Both the position numbers and the translations under genes were made by a program. This document shows, in pieces, positions 43,864 to 53,447 of a DNA stretch of 60,633 bases (positions are counted from its first letter, which is position 1; each line of letters opens with the position of its first letter). This DNA is from Permianibacter sp046297695 (GTDB lineage: Bacteria > Pseudomonadota > Gammaproteobacteria > Enterobacterales > Permianibacteraceae): contig JBKBHF010000023.1 of assembly GCA_046297695.1 (NCBI GenBank), forward strand, positions 1 to 60,633, in the 5' to 3' direction. The notes beneath the pieces are model-generated. The model did no database searches. It had not been told where the DNA came from and worked only from the letters and a program-made list of their open reading frames with translations.

Positions 43864-44499
43864 GTGTACGGAACCGCCGCCGCGGAGGCGAGCCACTTGG
43901 ACGCAACCAGTATCGGCCCGGGCAAGGTGATGCCATTGCGGCCTGTCACGCGCGAACTGACCGAACCGGAGCAGGCCGACGAACAGTTGGCGCTGGCGGT
44001 GGCCCGCGCCCAGACTGGTGACAAGGCCGCTTTCGCCCAGATCTATCGCAGTCAGCATCGCCGGGTCTACGCACTGTGCGTGCGCCTGCTCGGCGACCGC
44101 CAGCTGGCGGAAGAGCTGACCCAGGATGCCTTCATCAAGGCTTGGCAGCAGCTGCACAGTTTTCGCGGTGAAGCCAAGTTCTCGACCTGGTTGCACCGGG
44201 TCACCGCCAACGCTGTCATTTCTTACCAGCGCAAACACAGCCCCTGGCTGCGCTGGCTGAAGAAAGGCAGCGGTGATGACGAGATCCCGGAAAGCCTGAT
44301 GCACGAAACGCCGGCTGAAGCGCGCGATCTGGAAGCGGCGATTGCCAAGCTACCGGTGCGGGCTCGACAAGTGTTCGTGTTGATGGATATCGAAGGTTAC
44401 AGCCACGACGAAACCGCGACGATGCTCGGCATCGCCGAAGGCACCAGCAAGGCACAGCTGTTCCGTGCCCGTGAGCTGCTGCGTGCCATGCTGGCTTGA
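43864..44499 (+). CDS. ECF (RpoE-like) sigma factor
   Basis: The protein is 211 residues. Sigma region 2 (~55-115) has IYRSQHRRVYALCVRLLGDR, ELTQDAFIKAWQQL and FSTWLHRVTANAVIS. Region 4 (~150-210) has LPVRARQVFVLMDIEGYSHD and the HTH TATMLGIAEGTSKAQLFRAR. The GTG at 43864 follows GGGGA; an ATG at 43930 would remove a poorly conserved leader. It is followed by a single-TM protein and a DUF4097 protein, a common sigma/anti-sigma/target layout. Confidence 0.88.
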   Translation: MYGTAAAEASHLDATSIGPGKVMPLRPVTRELTEPEQADEQLALAVARAQTGDKAAFAQIYRSQHRRVYALCVRLLGDRQLAEELTQDAFIKAWQQLHSFRGEAKFSTWLHRVTANAVISYQRKHSPWLRWLKKGSGDDEIPESLMHETPAEARDLEAAIAKLPVRARQVFVLMDIEGYSHDETATMLGIAEGTSKAQLFRARELLRAMLA

Positions 44500-44511
44500 G
44501 AGGGTAATGTC

Positions 44512-45027
44512 ATGAACCATTCTGTGAATCCGGATCAGCCCGAGTGGCTGCGCAAACAGCTGGAGACCTTGCCGCCGGAGCTGTCGCCGTCGCGCGATCT
44601 GTGGCCGGAGGTGGCCCAGCAGATCAACCGGCAACCGAAGCAGCGCTGGCTGCCGGTCGCGGTGGCCGCCAGCGTGCTGTTCAGCGCCGTGTCCGGGGTT
44701 TTTACCTGGCAGCTGTATCAGCAACGACAGGGCGAGCTCGCCATTGCCAATGCCGAGCGCCTGTTGCAGCAAATCGAATCGCCCTACAGCCAGGCCCGGG
44801 TCAGCTACGCCGAGCAGTGGCCGACCATGCGCGCCAATCTCGATCCGGAGACGGCGGCGATTGTCGAGCGCAACTTGCAGATCATCGGTGAGGCGCATCA
44901 GGAGCTCGTCAAGGCGCTGAAGAAGCAGCCGAATGATCCGGCGTTGCAACAGCTGATGCGGCAGACGCTGGCGAAGGAAATCGAGGTGTATCGGGTCGCC
45001 GAAAACGCTTCGCGCGTGTCGGTCTGA
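44512..45027 (+). CDS. Single-TM protein, probable anti-sigma factor
   Basis: The protein is 171 residues. The cytoplasmic N-terminus (~1-45, rich in charged residues) is followed by one TM helix (WLPVAVAASVLFSAVSGVFT) and a helical extracytoplasmic region (~65-171). It starts 12 bases after the sigma gene. No zinc-binding HxxxCxxC motif is present, so if it is an anti-sigma factor it is not of the ZAS class. The role comes from position and topology. Confidence 0.65.
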   Translation: MNHSVNPDQPEWLRKQLETLPPELSPSRDLWPEVAQQINRQPKQRWLPVAVAASVLFSAVSGVFTWQLYQQRQGELAIANAERLLQQIESPYSQARVSYAEQWPTMRANLDPETAAIVERNLQIIGEAHQELVKALKKQPNDPALQQLMRQTLAKEIEVYRVAENASRVSV

Positions 45028-45179
45028 GCGGCAAAAATTTTTCAGCGGGTACGTCAAACCCGTGCCCGGCCGAGCGCGTCCCAATCACTGAAACCAACGG
45101 ACGCCAGCGCGGCCGAAACAGCAAAAACCGGGCGAAAGTTGCCATGACGCACTGGCGCCGGTCACTTGAGGAGTAGGAC

Positions 45180-46073
45180 ATGAACAAGCGTATTCCGAGC
45201 CTGATGTCATTGGCCCTGTTGCCGCTGCTTGGCGGTGTCGCGTGGGCCGGCGAGTCGATCAGCAAAAGCCTGGATGCCGACAGCAAGGGTGAAGTCAGCA
45301 TCGAGGTCGTGCGCGGTGAAGTGACTGTCATTGGCTGGGATCAGAACAAAGTCAGCGTCGAAGGCACCCGCGACGACAAGAGCGAGCGGTTCATTTTCGA
45401 ACGGCAAGGCAACCGGATCCGTATCGAAGATGAAGTGCCGAACAACCTCAATCGTGGCGACGGTACCCGCATCACGGTCAAGGTGCCGCGCGGTAACAGC
45501 CTGCGGGTCGATTTGGTCTCGGCGGATCTGAAAGTCAATGACGTCGCCGGCAGCAGCAAGCTCGCCAGCGTCAGCGGCAATCTGAAACTGGAAAAGCTGG
45601 GCCATGAGGTGGACGCCGAGAGCGTCAGCGGTGATATCGAGCTACGCGGCGCCGGCAAGGATGTGTCGGTGGAAACCGTCAGTGGCAATATCTACGCCCA
45701 CATCACGGCCGATCGGCTGGAAGCCACAAGCATTTCCGGCGCCATTCGCTTGCGTAACGAAGGTGCGCTGAAACGCGGCGATTTTTCATCGGTGTCCGGT
45801 GATGTCAGCATCGAGTCGGCGACCACCGAAGACACCGACATCGAGCTGGAAAGCGTCAGCGGCAATCTGGAGCTGATCGCCCGTGGCGAGGTCAATGCCC
45901 GTATCGAGGCCGAAACCGGCCCTGGCGGTGACATTGTCAACCAGCTGACCAATGACGCGGTCGAAGAGGCCGAGTTCACCGGTGCCGAAAGCCTCGATAT
46001 CAAGGTCGGCAATGGCGGTGGCCGGATTCAGGCCTCGGTGGTCAGCGGCGAGATCGCCTTCCGCAGAAAGTGA
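45180..46073 (+). CDS. DUF4097 secreted beta-helix protein
   Basis: The protein is 297 residues. A signal peptide (LMSLALLPLLGGVAWAGE) is followed by the repeats typical of DUF4097, in which SVSGN or VSGD recurs every ~20-25 residues (ASVSGNLKLEKL, ESVSGDIELRG, ETVSGNIYAH, SSVSGDVSIES). It is probably periplasmic or on the cell surface, and probably a target of the adjacent sigma factor. A strong terminator follows. Confidence 0.82.
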   Translation: MNKRIPSLMSLALLPLLGGVAWAGESISKSLDADSKGEVSIEVVRGEVTVIGWDQNKVSVEGTRDDKSERFIFERQGNRIRIEDEVPNNLNRGDGTRITVKVPRGNSLRVDLVSADLKVNDVAGSSKLASVSGNLKLEKLGHEVDAESVSGDIELRGAGKDVSVETVSGNIYAHITADRLEATSISGAIRLRNEGALKRGDFSSVSGDVSIESATTEDTDIELESVSGNLELIARGEVNARIEAETGPGGDIVNQLTNDAVEEAEFTGAESLDIKVGNGGGRIQASVVSGEIAFRRK

Positions 46074-46114
46074 CAGTGGGTCAGTTAGCCGGTGAGCTGT
46101 CCCGGCAATCAGGC

Positions 46115-46148
46115 AAAACGGGCTGTGGCAAACAGCCCGTTTTGCTTT
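46115..46148 (+). terminator. Rho-independent terminator
   Basis: AAAACGGGCTGT pairs with ACAGCCCGTTTT across a short loop, followed by GCTTT. It closes the sigma-factor operon. Confidence 0.85.
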
Positions 46149-46463
46149 CGGGTTGTCCGTCAGGCGCCGGCGAACGTGTAAGCCATTGCCGATTTTGTTG
46201 TAAGCCGGCCTCGGGTGCTTATCGAAATCCTTGCTGAAACGCCGATGGAAGTTCATTTGCCGCAATCGGATGGACTAACAGCGGCCATCTGGTTGGGGCG
46301 GAAATCCCGACAATCGGCGCTAAGCTTGATCAACCGGCTGGCCAGCCGGTGCGGTTGCAGCTTGCCCTGCCAGGACCAGGCTGCTGCAAGCAAGCGGTCG
46401 GCACGCAGCCGCATGAGCTGTGTGCCAGACGATAAGCAGAACGATAAAAAGGGAGTTACAGCA
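46149..46463 (+). promoter_or_regulatory. Gene-free leader ahead of the heme-protein cluster, with two dyads
   Basis: No gene is supported here. It contains a perfect 18-bp palindrome at 46333-46350 (ACCGGCTGG and its inverse) and an imperfect hairpin at 46400-46426 (GGCACGCAGC against GCTGTGTGCC). A ribosome-binding site GGGAG lies before the ATG at 46464. The palindrome could be an operator or part of a leader RNA; I recognise no riboswitch class. Confidence 0.4.
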
Positions 46464-49400
46464 ATGCTCTGGGGTGGTGTGCTGTACCGGGGTGACGGCG
46501 CCATGGCGACGGTGGCCGTTGTCGATGCGGCCCAGTCCAATGGCGACCGCTATTGGTTCAAGTTCGTGCTGTTGTTGGGCGTGTTGACCGTTCTGCTCTG
46601 GACGCCGATGGCATTGGCAGCCGGGACCGCCAGGGTCACTCATGATGGTACCGCCGGCGTGCGTGTGCAGATATTGGATAGCACCTGCACCGCCTGCCAT
46701 TCGGTTGGTGGTGGGCAAACGCCGTACATGGAGACGTTTGCCAATATGAATGCGGCCACGCCGAACTTGGTCGGCTACTGTGGCGGCATGACGGTGGCGC
46801 AATGCGGCAACTTGCGCGTACAAAACGATTCGATGCCGGCTGGTGGTATCGGCAGTGCAGCGTTGAAAGCGCTGATGCAGGGCTGGATCGATGACGGCGT
46901 CTTGCAGCGGACCACGCCGATGGTGAACACCAGCGCGGCATCGTCGGTCAGCAAGTACGGCGCCACGTTGAATGCCTCGGTCAATGAGAATGGCGCGGAA
47001 AGCAGCTTCTACTTCGAATATGGCATCGGCAGTTACGATCTCTCTACCAGCACTACTACCGCAACGGGTACTGGCGGTGCCGGTAGCGCCAGCAACGCCT
47101 CGATCAGTCGCTCGGTTTCCAGTTTGTCCTGCGGTTCGACCTACCAGTTTCGTGCCCGCGGCAGCAACGCTGCCGGCAGCACCCTCGCCACCGGCTTGAA
47201 CTTCAATACGCTGGCTTGCCCCTCCATCAGCAATATCACCGACCGCAGCATTGCCGAAGACAGCAGTACCGGCGCCATTGCGTTCACCTTGTCGGACGGT
47301 TCCAGTACTTGCGGCCTCAATGTCAGCGGTAGCTCCTCGAACACTGCGCTGATCCCGAATGCAAACCTGAGCTTTTCCGGCAGTTGCAGCGCCCGCAGTA
47401 TCACGGTCACCCCGGCAGCCAACCAGTTTGGCAGCAGCACGATTACCGTGACGGTGAGTGACGGTACCACCATCGATACCGATACCTTCGTCGTCACGGT
47501 CACCGCCGTCAACGACGCACCGACCATCTCCGACATCAGCAACCAAGGCACTTCGGAAGACGTGCCGGTTGGCCCCATCAACTTCACGATCAGCGATCTG
47601 GAAACAGCCGCGGCCTCCCTGCAAGTGTCCGCCAGTTCCAGCAATCAGGTGTTGCTGCCGAATGCCAATATCAGCTTTGGCGGCAGCAATGGCTCGCGCA
47701 CCATCAGCATGACGCCGGCGCTCGATCAAACCGGCTCGACCACGATAACGGTCACGGTGTCCGATGGTGTCGACAGCGCGACCGACACCTTTACGCTGGT
47801 GGTTGCCGGTGTCAACGATAACCCGGTCATTTCAGATATCAGCAATCAGACGGTCAACGAAGACAACAGCAGCCAGGTGAATTTCACCATTGCGGATAGC
47901 GAGACCGCAGTGGGCTCACTGACCGTGTCAGCCAGCTCCAGCAATACCGAATTGCTGCCGAACAGCAATCTGGTTTTCTCGGGCAGTGGCGCCAGCCGGA
48001 CCTTGACCGCGACGCCGGTTGCCAACGCGTCCGGCTCTGCGATCATCACGGTAACCGTGCAGGATGAGCTGTTTGCCGCCGCGAGCGACAGCTATGTGCT
48101 GACGGTCACTGCCGTGAACGATGCGCCGGTACTGGCACCGCTGAGCAATGCCACGGTCACCGAGCTGAGTGCGTTTACCCAGGTGGCATCGGTGACCGAC
48201 CCCGACGATGCCAATGATGGCTCGGGGGCGCTCACGTTCTCGTTGGTCGGTGCACCTGCCGGCATGGTGATCAGTGCTACCGGTGCTATCAGTTGGACAC
48301 CGGGAGAAAACACCGCAGGCAGCTATCCGATCACCGTGCGTGTCGCCGACGGCGGCGAAGATGGTGCCGCGATGGCAAGCACCGGCTTCACGCTGACAGT
48401 ACAGAAACTGGATGGTGACAGCGATACGGTCGCGGATTATCTGGACAACTGCCCGAGCACGGCGAACACCGACCAGGCCAACAACGACGCGGACGCGCAA
48501 GGCGATGTCTGTGACACGGACGACGACAACGACGGTCTGCCAGACAGCATCGAGCTGGCGCGTGGTCTGGATCCGTTTGAGCCCAGCGATGCTGGCGGCG
48601 ATCTGGATGGCGATGGTATCAGCAATCTCGACGAGTACCTGGGCTGCGTTGCCGCAAATGATCCGGTCTGCGATGCGATTGCGGTGGATTCGGTGGCCCC
48701 GGTCATCACCACGAACGGCGATTTGACGGTAGCCGCCAGCGGCTATGTCACCGACGTTGGTGAAACCGCGACCGCGGAAGATGCTGTCGATGGAACGGTT
48801 GCGGTCAGCGCCGATGTGCGCGGGCCGTTCCGGCCCGGGCGGCATGTGATCACCTGGACGGCGCAGGATGCCGCCGGCAACGTTGCCACGGCCGAGCAAA
48901 CGGTACGGGTGCTGCCGCAAGTGGATATCGCCTCGGCACTGATGGTCGGTGAAGACGAGCAGATCAGGCTGCCGATCTTGCTGAGCGGTCCGGCACCGGA
49001 CTATCCGCTGCATCTCATCTATACCGTCAGCGGCACGGCGAGTGGTGCGGATCATACGCTGGCCAGCGGCAGTATCGCGGTTGCAGCCGGCGAGTCGGGT
49101 TATCTGGAATTTCTGACCTTGCCTGATACCGTCACAGAAAGTGACGAAACCATCGTAGTGACCGCGACCGCGGTTTCGGCCAATGGCGTGCTCGGCGCGC
49201 ACCGGCGCGCAACCATCACCATCGTTGATCGACCGGTGGCGCCACAACTGACCCTGCAGATGCGCCAGGGCGGCGATATCAGCCAGTACATTTTTACCGA
49301 CATGGGCGAGGTGGTGGTGACGGCCGTCGCCAGCGATGCCAACGGCGATGTGCTGAGCTATGGCTGGCAGTTCAGTGACGACAGCATCGGCTACAGCACC

Positions 49401-50300
49401 GAAGCCAATGTGCTGCGTTTTGATCCGGCGACGGTGGCGGCGGGGGCTTATCGTTTGACAGTAACCGTGTCCGATGCCGATCACGACGTCAGTCAGGTCT
49501 TGTCGTTCGTGGTGCAAACCGAAGCGCCAGTCTTGCTCGACAGTGAAGACAGTGATGACGATGGCGTTGATGATCTGGCCGAGGGCTTGCAGGACAGTGA
49601 CAGTGATGGCGTGCTCGATTATCTCGACCCGGTTCTGTCCGCGCATCAGTTGCAGATCAATGTCACCGGTGCCGACCGGCTGCAGCGCCTGCTGCAGACC
49701 GAGGCTGGCTTGCAGTTGCGGTTAGGGCAGCATGCGATGTCGGCACAGCGGCGCGGTGCGCGCGTCAGCAGCAGCGAGCTGCGCGACGCGGACGGCGCGG
49801 TGATTGTCGACTCGCGTTACGACGCCATCGGCGAAATCTACGATTTTGAAGTCAGCGGCTTGACCGAGGCGCAGCCGATCGCCCGTGTGGTGCTGCCGCT
49901 GGCGCAGAGCCTGCCGCCCGAGGCGGCGTACCGGAAGCTGATCAATGGCAGTTGGCAATCGTTCGTGATGATCGACGACGATGACATTTATTCGGCCCCA
50001 CTGACCGTGACTGGCCTGTGCCCATCGCTGGACGACGACAGCTGGCGCATTGGCCTGAATCGCAGCGATCGCTGTGTGCGCCTGCGCATGCGCGATGGCG
50101 GCCGTAATGACGCTGACGGCGTCGTCAACGGCGTGGTGGCGGATCCGGGCGTCATCGCGGTGGCCAAAGCGGGCGAGCCGGAAGCCGAACCGACCGAGGG
50201 GCCCAATGGCGGTGGTGGTGCCATGGCCATTGCCGGTGCGTTGGCGGGATTGCTTTTGCTGGCGTGGCGTCGGCGCAAAACAGGGGAATATGCAGCATGA
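46464..50300 (+). CDS. Giant surface protein: c-heme, cadherin-like repeats, Ca-binding repeats, GlyGly-CTERM-like tail
   Basis: The protein is 1278 residues. A long N-terminal signal/TM segment (KFVLLLGVLTVLLWTPMALA, ~35-55) is followed by a cytochrome c-like domain with one heme site (STCTACHSVGGG) and a likely distal methionine (NDSMPAGG). An Fn3-like domain (~155-255), cadherin/Ig-like repeats (~255-640, with AVNDAP junctions), thrombospondin type-3-like repeats (DSDTVADYLDNCPSTANT; ~650-720), a Calx-like or HYR-like region and a second Asp-rich stretch come next. The tail is GGGGAMAIAGALAGLLLLAW then RRR, which fits GlyGly-CTERM sorting by rhombosortase. The ATG at 46464 follows GGGAG; the frame reads upstream without similarity. 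ATGA overlap with the next gene. Confidence 0.78.
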   Translation: MLWGGVLYRGDGAMATVAVVDAAQSNGDRYWFKFVLLLGVLTVLLWTPMALAAGTARVTHDGTAGVRVQILDSTCTACHSVGGGQTPYMETFANMNAATPNLVGYCGGMTVAQCGNLRVQNDSMPAGGIGSAALKALMQGWIDDGVLQRTTPMVNTSAASSVSKYGATLNASVNENGAESSFYFEYGIGSYDLSTSTTTATGTGGAGSASNASISRSVSSLSCGSTYQFRARGSNAAGSTLATGLNFNTLACPSISNITDRSIAEDSSTGAIAFTLSDGSSTCGLNVSGSSSNTALIPNANLSFSGSCSARSITVTPAANQFGSSTITVTVSDGTTIDTDTFVVTVTAVNDAPTISDISNQGTSEDVPVGPINFTISDLETAAASLQVSASSSNQVLLPNANISFGGSNGSRTISMTPALDQTGSTTITVTVSDGVDSATDTFTLVVAGVNDNPVISDISNQTVNEDNSSQVNFTIADSETAVGSLTVSASSSNTELLPNSNLVFSGSGASRTLTATPVANASGSAIITVTVQDELFAAASDSYVLTVTAVNDAPVLAPLSNATVTELSAFTQVASVTDPDDANDGSGALTFSLVGAPAGMVISATGAISWTPGENTAGSYPITVRVADGGEDGAAMASTGFTLTVQKLDGDSDTVADYLDNCPSTANTDQANNDADAQGDVCDTDDDNDGLPDSIELARGLDPFEPSDAGGDLDGDGISNLDEYLGCVAANDPVCDAIAVDSVAPVITTNGDLTVAASGYVTDVGETATAEDAVDGTVAVSADVRGPFRPGRHVITWTAQDAAGNVATAEQTVRVLPQVDIASALMVGEDEQIRLPILLSGPAPDYPLHLIYTVSGTASGADHTLASGSIAVAAGESGYLEFLTLPDTVTESDETIVVTATAVSANGVLGAHRRATITIVDRPVAPQLTLQMRQGGDISQYIFTDMGEVVVTAVASDANGDVLSYGWQFSDDSIGYSTEANVLRFDPATVAAGAYRLTVTVSDADHDVSQVLSFVVQTEAPVLLDSEDSDDDGVDDLAEGLQDSDSDGVLDYLDPVLSAHQLQINVTGADRLQRLLQTEAGLQLRLGQHAMSAQRRGARVSSSELRDADGAVIVDSRYDAIGEIYDFEVSGLTEAQPIARVVLPLAQSLPPEAAYRKLINGSWQSFVMIDDDDIYSAPLTVTGLCPSLDDDSWRIGLNRSDRCVRLRMRDGGRNDADGVVNGVVADPGVIAVAKAGEPEAEPTEGPNGGGGAMAIAGALAGLLLLAWRRRKTGEYAA

Positions 50301-51196
50301 GCGGCGTCAGTCGGAGTTACTTCATCCTCTGGGCTTTGTTGGCGCTGCCGGTCTGTGCCGATGAACAGTCGCCGTGGTCGGTGGATCTGGATCTTACCGG
50401 TGGCTATGACGACAACGTCGGCCGTAGTCAGTTCCGTCGCGACATCGTCGGCGAATACTTTGGTACGGCCAGTGCCAGCCTTAACCACGATCTGGAAATC
50501 GATCCACGCAAGGCCATGACCTTCCGGGTGTTCGCCGAAAGCGAAAGCCGCGAAGTCATGAAACCCTTGCAGCGCACGGCAGTTGGCGGTGAACTCATTT
50601 ATCGCTGGCAGGGCGAGTTCGGTTTTTTTGCGCCGTTCTATCAGTTCAGCTTGCGTGGTCAGGACGACGACTACGAGGTGACGCAACGCGATGCCAGTGT
50701 CTATATCGCACAGCTGCAGCGGACCCAACGGCTGAATGGCAACTGGACCTATCTGCTTGGTATCGAGCACAACGTGACTGACAGCGATGGCACGGTGTTC
50801 GATCTCCGTGCCAGCCGGTTGTTCGGTAATCTGGACTATCGCGTTGATGCCGACTGGGTCGCCTACAGCACGCTGAGTTTTGCCCGTGGCGATGTCCACT
50901 CGGTGGCACAAAACCGGTTCTGCAATGGGCTGCCGGCCGCTGACATCTACCCGTTGGTGCAAGTATCGGATGCCATCGAACCCGATCAGGCTTTCAATGA
51001 AACCTTCTGCGGCAGTTGGCTGGCTTATCGCGGTGAAGCCGATGCGCTCAGCTTGAGTCTGGGCGTCAACCGGGCCTTTGCCGACACCTACTCGTTTGAT
51101 CTGTCGGTGCTGCGGGCGCGGGTGACGTCCACAGAAGATCGCGATGCTTACTACGATCGCCAGATCGTTCGCGCCAGCATTTTGATGAGGTTTTGA
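50297..51196 (+). CDS. Putative outer-membrane beta-barrel protein
   Basis: The protein is 299 residues. A signal peptide (YFILWALLALPVCADEQ) leads into alternating polar/hydrophobic strands and a C-terminal phenylalanine (RASILMRF), typical of BamA substrates. The first strand has DLDLTGGYDDNVGRS, common in surface lipoprotein-assembly or DUF560-like barrels. No named family is certain. It is coupled at both ends (ATGA at 50297; next ATG three bases after its stop). It may be the outer-membrane conduit for its heme-bearing neighbours. Confidence 0.65.
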   Translation: MSGVSRSYFILWALLALPVCADEQSPWSVDLDLTGGYDDNVGRSQFRRDIVGEYFGTASASLNHDLEIDPRKAMTFRVFAESESREVMKPLQRTAVGGELIYRWQGEFGFFAPFYQFSLRGQDDDYEVTQRDASVYIAQLQRTQRLNGNWTYLLGIEHNVTDSDGTVFDLRASRLFGNLDYRVDADWVAYSTLSFARGDVHSVAQNRFCNGLPAADIYPLVQVSDAIEPDQAFNETFCGSWLAYRGEADALSLSLGVNRAFADTYSFDLSVLRARVTSTEDRDAYYDRQIVRASILMRF

Positions 51197-51198
51197 TC

Positions 51199-53409
51199 AT
51201 GCGCTATGGCTGGCTGACTCTGCCGTCGTTGCTGACGTTGTTGCTGCTGACGGCCTGTGCCAAACGAGACGATTCCGAACCGGAAGTGGTAAGTCTTCCG
51301 GACGATACCCCGAACCGTTTTCTGCAGTTTCCTGACGCCATGCCGGCGCTCGCAGCCGGCCGCTATACCGTCGTTGCGGCAACCGCGACCGCGGGTCTCG
51401 CGGGCAGCTATCAATTGCAGATCCGGCGTGACGATGGCAGCGAGCAGACCATCAACGGCAGCTGGAGCAATTCGGCAGGTCAGGATCCGGCGGCTGCCGG
51501 CAATCCGCGTCATGAGATCGACATGGCAAGCCCGGGCGGTTTGCAACTGATCTTGACCAGTACCGCTGATGCTTATCTGTATCTGCTCAAGAACGAGCAC
51601 GTGGTCGCGCAGGATGACAACAGCGGCGGCGGCAGCAATGCCGCGCTCTCGCTGGCGGCCAACGCCATCAACAGCCTTGCCTATGCCGAAGCCTACTACC
51701 GCCTGGTCGATCCGGACAACGAGCGCACCACGCTGGCCGACTGGAAGCGCAAGAACGGTTTTGATGCCGGCGAGCAGGTGCATGTGGTGTTTCGTGATGC
51801 CAAGGATCTTGGCTATGGCCGCAACATGCGGGCGCGGCGCAACGACGATGGCAGCGTGGCGGTATTCGTCGAAAACTATTTGGTGCAATTGCAGCCGGGC
51901 AACCCCGGCAATTACGGCCCTCTGAATCTGGAAGCGGCGATTCGGCAGGACCGTGAACACCATGTCGGTACCAACGCCATCGAGTTCAGTCCGATCGACC
52001 CGAACGATCCGGATTCGGAGAAGGTGCTGAAATTCTTTACCTTTGAGCCGGCTGCGGATGGCAGCCAGCCGCGCGTGCTGGAAACCAACCTGGATGGTCG
52101 CGGCAAGAAGTTCATGCCCGGCCCCTGTCTGGCGTGTCACGGCGGCCGCCTGTTGCCGCTCGAAGCCGACGGCAGCTTCCCGCTGCAAAGCTTGCGCAGT
52201 GGCAAGTACAACGCGCTCGAAGTCGGTGCGCTGGAGTACTCGGCGACACCCGGATACGGCCGTGACGACATGGAAGCCGGTTTGCGCGAGCTGAACGCGT
52301 TTGTTCACGGCACGCTGCAGACACTGCAGGACAAACCGGCGGCGAATCCGGGCAAGTGGGCCGGTGCGTTCGCGCTGGACACCTCGGCGGGTCGCTATGG
52401 TGGCGATGCATTCCCGTTGCTCAGTGCCGATGATCATTATGTGCCGGCGGGTTGGCAGCAGACCGGCAAGCGACCGGAAGGTGTCGAGCTGCTGTACAAG
52501 CAGGTCGTGGAGCCGCATTGCAGCAGCTGTCACGCCTTGCAAGGCAATCAAGCCGGTGAGGATGAGCAGGTGCTGGTCGACGGTGAGTTGGTCAGTCTGG
52601 CCAATGCCGTGAATTTTTCCAGCTACGAAAAGTTCATGGCCTACAACGATCAGATCATCGATTACGTCTACCGGCGCGGCATCATGCCGCTCAGTCTGCG
52701 CAATTACGAGAGCTTCTGGCGTGATCCGGACGGTGCGCCGACGCTGCTCGCCAGCTTCCTGCAGGATTTTCCGTTGTTCGACAGCGCGGGCAAGGTGAAC
52801 CCGCCGGGCGCGCCCGTTGCCAAACCGGGCGCTGACCGTCGTGTGCAGTCGCCGGTGCAGTTGGATGCCTCCGCCAGCCTGTTTGCAGAACGCTATGCCT
52901 GGCGTATCGTCAGCGGTCCGGGCAATGCCCGCTTGTCGGCAACCGACGTTGCCGCACCGGTGTTCGAGGCCGATACCGATGGGGATTACATCCTCGAACT
53001 GGTGGTCAGCAACAGTCGCGGTGCCAGCGCGCCGGCATTGCTGACGCTGGCCATCGACAGCACCGTTACCGCGCAAACGCAGCTCACCTTTGCCGATGAC
53101 ATCCGCCCAATCCTGGGCAGTGCCACCGGCCTGCGCTGTGCCAGCTGCCATAACAGCCCGACCGCCAATACCGGCATCCCGGTGCGTTACGATGACAACA
53201 ACCCGTCGCTGTATCGGGATGTGCTGGCGCGTGTCAACTTCGCCGATCCGGAGAACAGCCGCTTGCTGCGCAAACCGACCAGCGTGCGGCACGGTGGTGG
53301 TATACAGCTTGATCTGACCACCGAGCAAGGCCGGGCCGACTACAACACGCTCATTAACTGGATCCGGGAAGGCGCCGTTTGCGGCGACGCCGCCGGCATC
53401 TGTAACTGA
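51199..53409 (+). CDS. Triheme c-type cytochrome lipoprotein
   Basis: The protein is 736 residues. The lipobox LLLLTACAKR is at the N-terminus. Three CxxCH heme sites are visible: CLACHGG (~residue 310), CSSCHAL (~440) and CASCHNS (~647). A PKD/cadherin-like domain lies between the second and third (VQSPVQLDASASLFAERYAW, LELVVSNSRGASAPALL). It is probably attached to the outer membrane and covalently binds three hemes, so electron transfer or redox sensing is likely. I recognise no named cytochrome family. A TTG-initiated start six bases upstream is also in frame. Confidence 0.78.
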   Translation: MRYGWLTLPSLLTLLLLTACAKRDDSEPEVVSLPDDTPNRFLQFPDAMPALAAGRYTVVAATATAGLAGSYQLQIRRDDGSEQTINGSWSNSAGQDPAAAGNPRHEIDMASPGGLQLILTSTADAYLYLLKNEHVVAQDDNSGGGSNAALSLAANAINSLAYAEAYYRLVDPDNERTTLADWKRKNGFDAGEQVHVVFRDAKDLGYGRNMRARRNDDGSVAVFVENYLVQLQPGNPGNYGPLNLEAAIRQDREHHVGTNAIEFSPIDPNDPDSEKVLKFFTFEPAADGSQPRVLETNLDGRGKKFMPGPCLACHGGRLLPLEADGSFPLQSLRSGKYNALEVGALEYSATPGYGRDDMEAGLRELNAFVHGTLQTLQDKPAANPGKWAGAFALDTSAGRYGGDAFPLLSADDHYVPAGWQQTGKRPEGVELLYKQVVEPHCSSCHALQGNQAGEDEQVLVDGELVSLANAVNFSSYEKFMAYNDQIIDYVYRRGIMPLSLRNYESFWRDPDGAPTLLASFLQDFPLFDSAGKVNPPGAPVAKPGADRRVQSPVQLDASASLFAERYAWRIVSGPGNARLSATDVAAPVFEADTDGDYILELVVSNSRGASAPALLTLAIDSTVTAQTQLTFADDIRPILGSATGLRCASCHNSPTANTGIPVRYDDNNPSLYRDVLARVNFADPENSRLLRKPTSVRHGGGIQLDLTTEQGRADYNTLINWIREGAVCGDAAGICN

Positions 53410-53447
53410 TTTCGAATGGTTTTGCTGGTGATGCCAAGGAGTGTGCC

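Noticed and set aside
47200..48150. CRISPR-like or DNA-level tandem repeat in the giant protein gene
   Set aside because: The recurring VNDAP-type motifs are protein-domain repeats with diverged DNA, not regular direct repeats with spacers.
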